A stretch of DNA of 64,000 nt, taken from Gordonia westfalica (GTDB taxonomy: Bacteria > Actinomycetota > Actinomycetes > Mycobacteriales > Mycobacteriaceae). The DNA is taken from assembly GCF_900105725.1 (NCBI RefSeq), contig NZ_FNLM01000034.1, forward strand, positions 558,001 through 622,000, in the 5' to 3' direction. The first letter of the stretch is position 1. Each line of letters starts with the position of its first letter. Both the position numbers and the translations under genes were made by a program. Shown here in pieces: positions 63,077-64,000 of the stretch. The notes under the pieces were generated by a model, which searched no databases, was not told where the DNA came from, and worked only from the letters and a program-made list of their open reading frames with translations.

Positions 63077-64000
63077 CGGAGAACTGTACGTGCCCGCCGT
63101 AGATCGAGGATACCGGGGACCCCGAAGTCGATGGCCTGCCGGGCCTGTCGTTCCCGGAGCAGTCCGACGTCGACGGTGCCGGTGGTGTGGCCGGACGCCT
63201 CGAAGCGGCCGTTACGACGCGATTCGGCCTCCACGGCGTTCACCGGCGGACGATCGTAGGCACGACCGCCCGGGTGCACGACGTGATAGGTCGCACCGCC
63301 CACCGAACGCCCGTTCACCGTGTCGACGAGGTCGAAGGTCAGCGGGGTGTCGATGCTGATCGACGGATGCAGCGCGCTCGGCGGCTGCCAGGCCCGGAAC
63401 CGGATGCCGGCGACCCGCTCGCCGGTGCGGCCGGTGGACCGCAGCGGGATCGGGAAACCGTTGCAGGTCAACAGGTATCGGTCGTCCTCTCCACCGAGGA
63501 CCCGAACCTGGACCCGTTCGACCGAGGAGTCGACGTAGCGGGCGGTGCCGGTTCCGGTCGACTCCTCCCCCAGCGTGTTCCACGGTTCGATGGCGCCGCG
63601 CAGTTCGACTTCCTGATCGCGGATCTGGACGGTGCCGAGCCGCGGGAACCGGAACTCGGTGAACGGATCGAGCCAGGCGGTCTCGAACGGATAGCCGGCC
63701 TCGCGGAGCTCCTCCGCGACCAGGGCGATGTCCTCGATGACGTAGTGCGGCAACAGATGTTTGCCGTGCAGGTCGCCGCCGTGGCGGATGAGCCGGGCGC
63801 GGTACGGCTTCTCCCAGAACCACGACACCAGGCTGCGCACCAGCAGTGACTGCACCATCGCCATCCGGTGGTGCGGCGGCATCTCGAACGCCCGCAGTTC
63901 GAGCAGGCCGAGTCGGCCGCGTACCGAGTCGGGGCTGTAGAGCTTGTCGATGCAGAACTCCGCGCGGTGGGTGTTGCCGGTGATGTCGGTCAACAGATGC
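63073..64000 (-). CDS. DUF2126/transglutaminase family protein (C-terminal part)
   Basis: About 309 C-terminal residues; the gene continues beyond the window end and full proteins are about 1100 residues. Visible are the DUF2126 signatures LTDITGNTHRAEFCIDKLY, RAFEMPPHHRMAMVQSLLV and WLDPFTEFRFPRLG. Homologue of Rv2566, whose missing N-terminus carries a transglutaminase core. First gene of a three-gene operon with the ATP-grasp and transglutaminase genes. The stop overlaps the start of the ATP-grasp gene as GTGA. Confidence 0.93.
   Translation of the reverse strand, partial: HLLTDITGNTHRAEFCIDKLYSPDSVRGRLGLLELRAFEMPPHHRMAMVQSLLVRSLVSWFWEKPYRARLIRHGGDLHGKHLLPHYVIEDIALVAEELREAGYPFETAWLDPFTEFRFPRLGTVQIRDQEVELRGAIEPWNTLGEESTGTGTARYVDSSVERVQVRVLGGEDDRYLLTCNGFPIPLRSTGRTGERVAGIRFRAWQPPSALHPSISIDTPLTFDLVDTVNGRSVGGATYHVVHPGGRAYDRPPVNAVEAESRRNGRFEASGHTTGTVDVGLLRERQARQAIDFGVPGILDLRRARTVLR

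Overview
This is a 64 kb stretch of chromosome from a high-GC actinobacterium, most likely Gordonia or a close relative in the Mycobacteriales. Gene content and order follow the Mycobacterium tuberculosis blocks I remember as roughly Rv1379-Rv1446 and Rv2533-Rv2569 (pyr, gmk-metK, rib, uvrC-whiA, gap-tpiA; then nusB-efp-pepQ, aro, alaS, transglutaminase cluster). GTG and TTG starts, 1-4 base gene overlaps and WhiA, mIHF and YvcK-type proteins support this. No rRNA, tRNA, CRISPR array or insertion sequence was seen. Species cannot be fixed from the sequence alone.

Layout. 1-1660: opcA (partial), pgl and ppnP on +, closed by a strong hairpin shared with convergent ppc. 1665-8018 (-): ppc, then the glycolytic operon gap-pgk-tpiA-secG. 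8199-18257 (-): rpe-ribD, an FMN riboswitch, ribE-ribBA-ribH, a PH-domain membrane protein, uvrC-rapZ-yvcK-whiA. 18311-24467: an accessory island between rpe and rsmB, with a three-gene type VII secretion-like cassette (A), a DUF222/HNH gene, an ArsR-SRPBCC pair and a broken reductase gene. 24471-32789 (-): mihF-gmk-rpoZ-coaBC-metK-priA-fmt-rsmB. 33338-35455 (+): a second three-gene cassette (B). 35496-44371 (-): the pyrimidine operon pyrR-pyrB-pyrC-membrane protein-carA-carB-pyrF with a PyrR-binding leader. 44528-50252: pepQ-efp-nusB and aroC-aroK-aroB on -, with a small membrane protein on + between them. 50313-56518 (-): alaS-ruvX-mltG-aroE-prepilin peptidase. 56621-64000 (-): rarA, a phosphotransferase-like gene, and a transglutaminase / circularly permuted ATP-grasp / DUF2126 cluster cut by the window end.

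Most of the window is housekeeping: central carbon metabolism, riboflavin, CoA, SAM and pyrimidine synthesis, shikimate pathway, DNA repair and translation. Regulation visible in the sequence includes the FMN riboswitch upstream of ribE, a PyrR-binding element next to the pyrR ribosome binding site, and perfect-stem terminators at convergent gene ends.

The most interesting signal is the pair of cassettes A and B. Each has, in the same order, a roughly 100-residue WXG100/EspC-like protein, a larger protein with a WXG-type N-terminus (W-K-G near residue 50), and a lipoprotein with its lipobox cysteine at residue 27. They interrupt conserved synteny. Cassette B lies at the pyrF-mihF junction, where M. 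tuberculosis carries PE15/PPE20. I infer two related type VII substrate modules with membrane-anchored partners; the function is not known.
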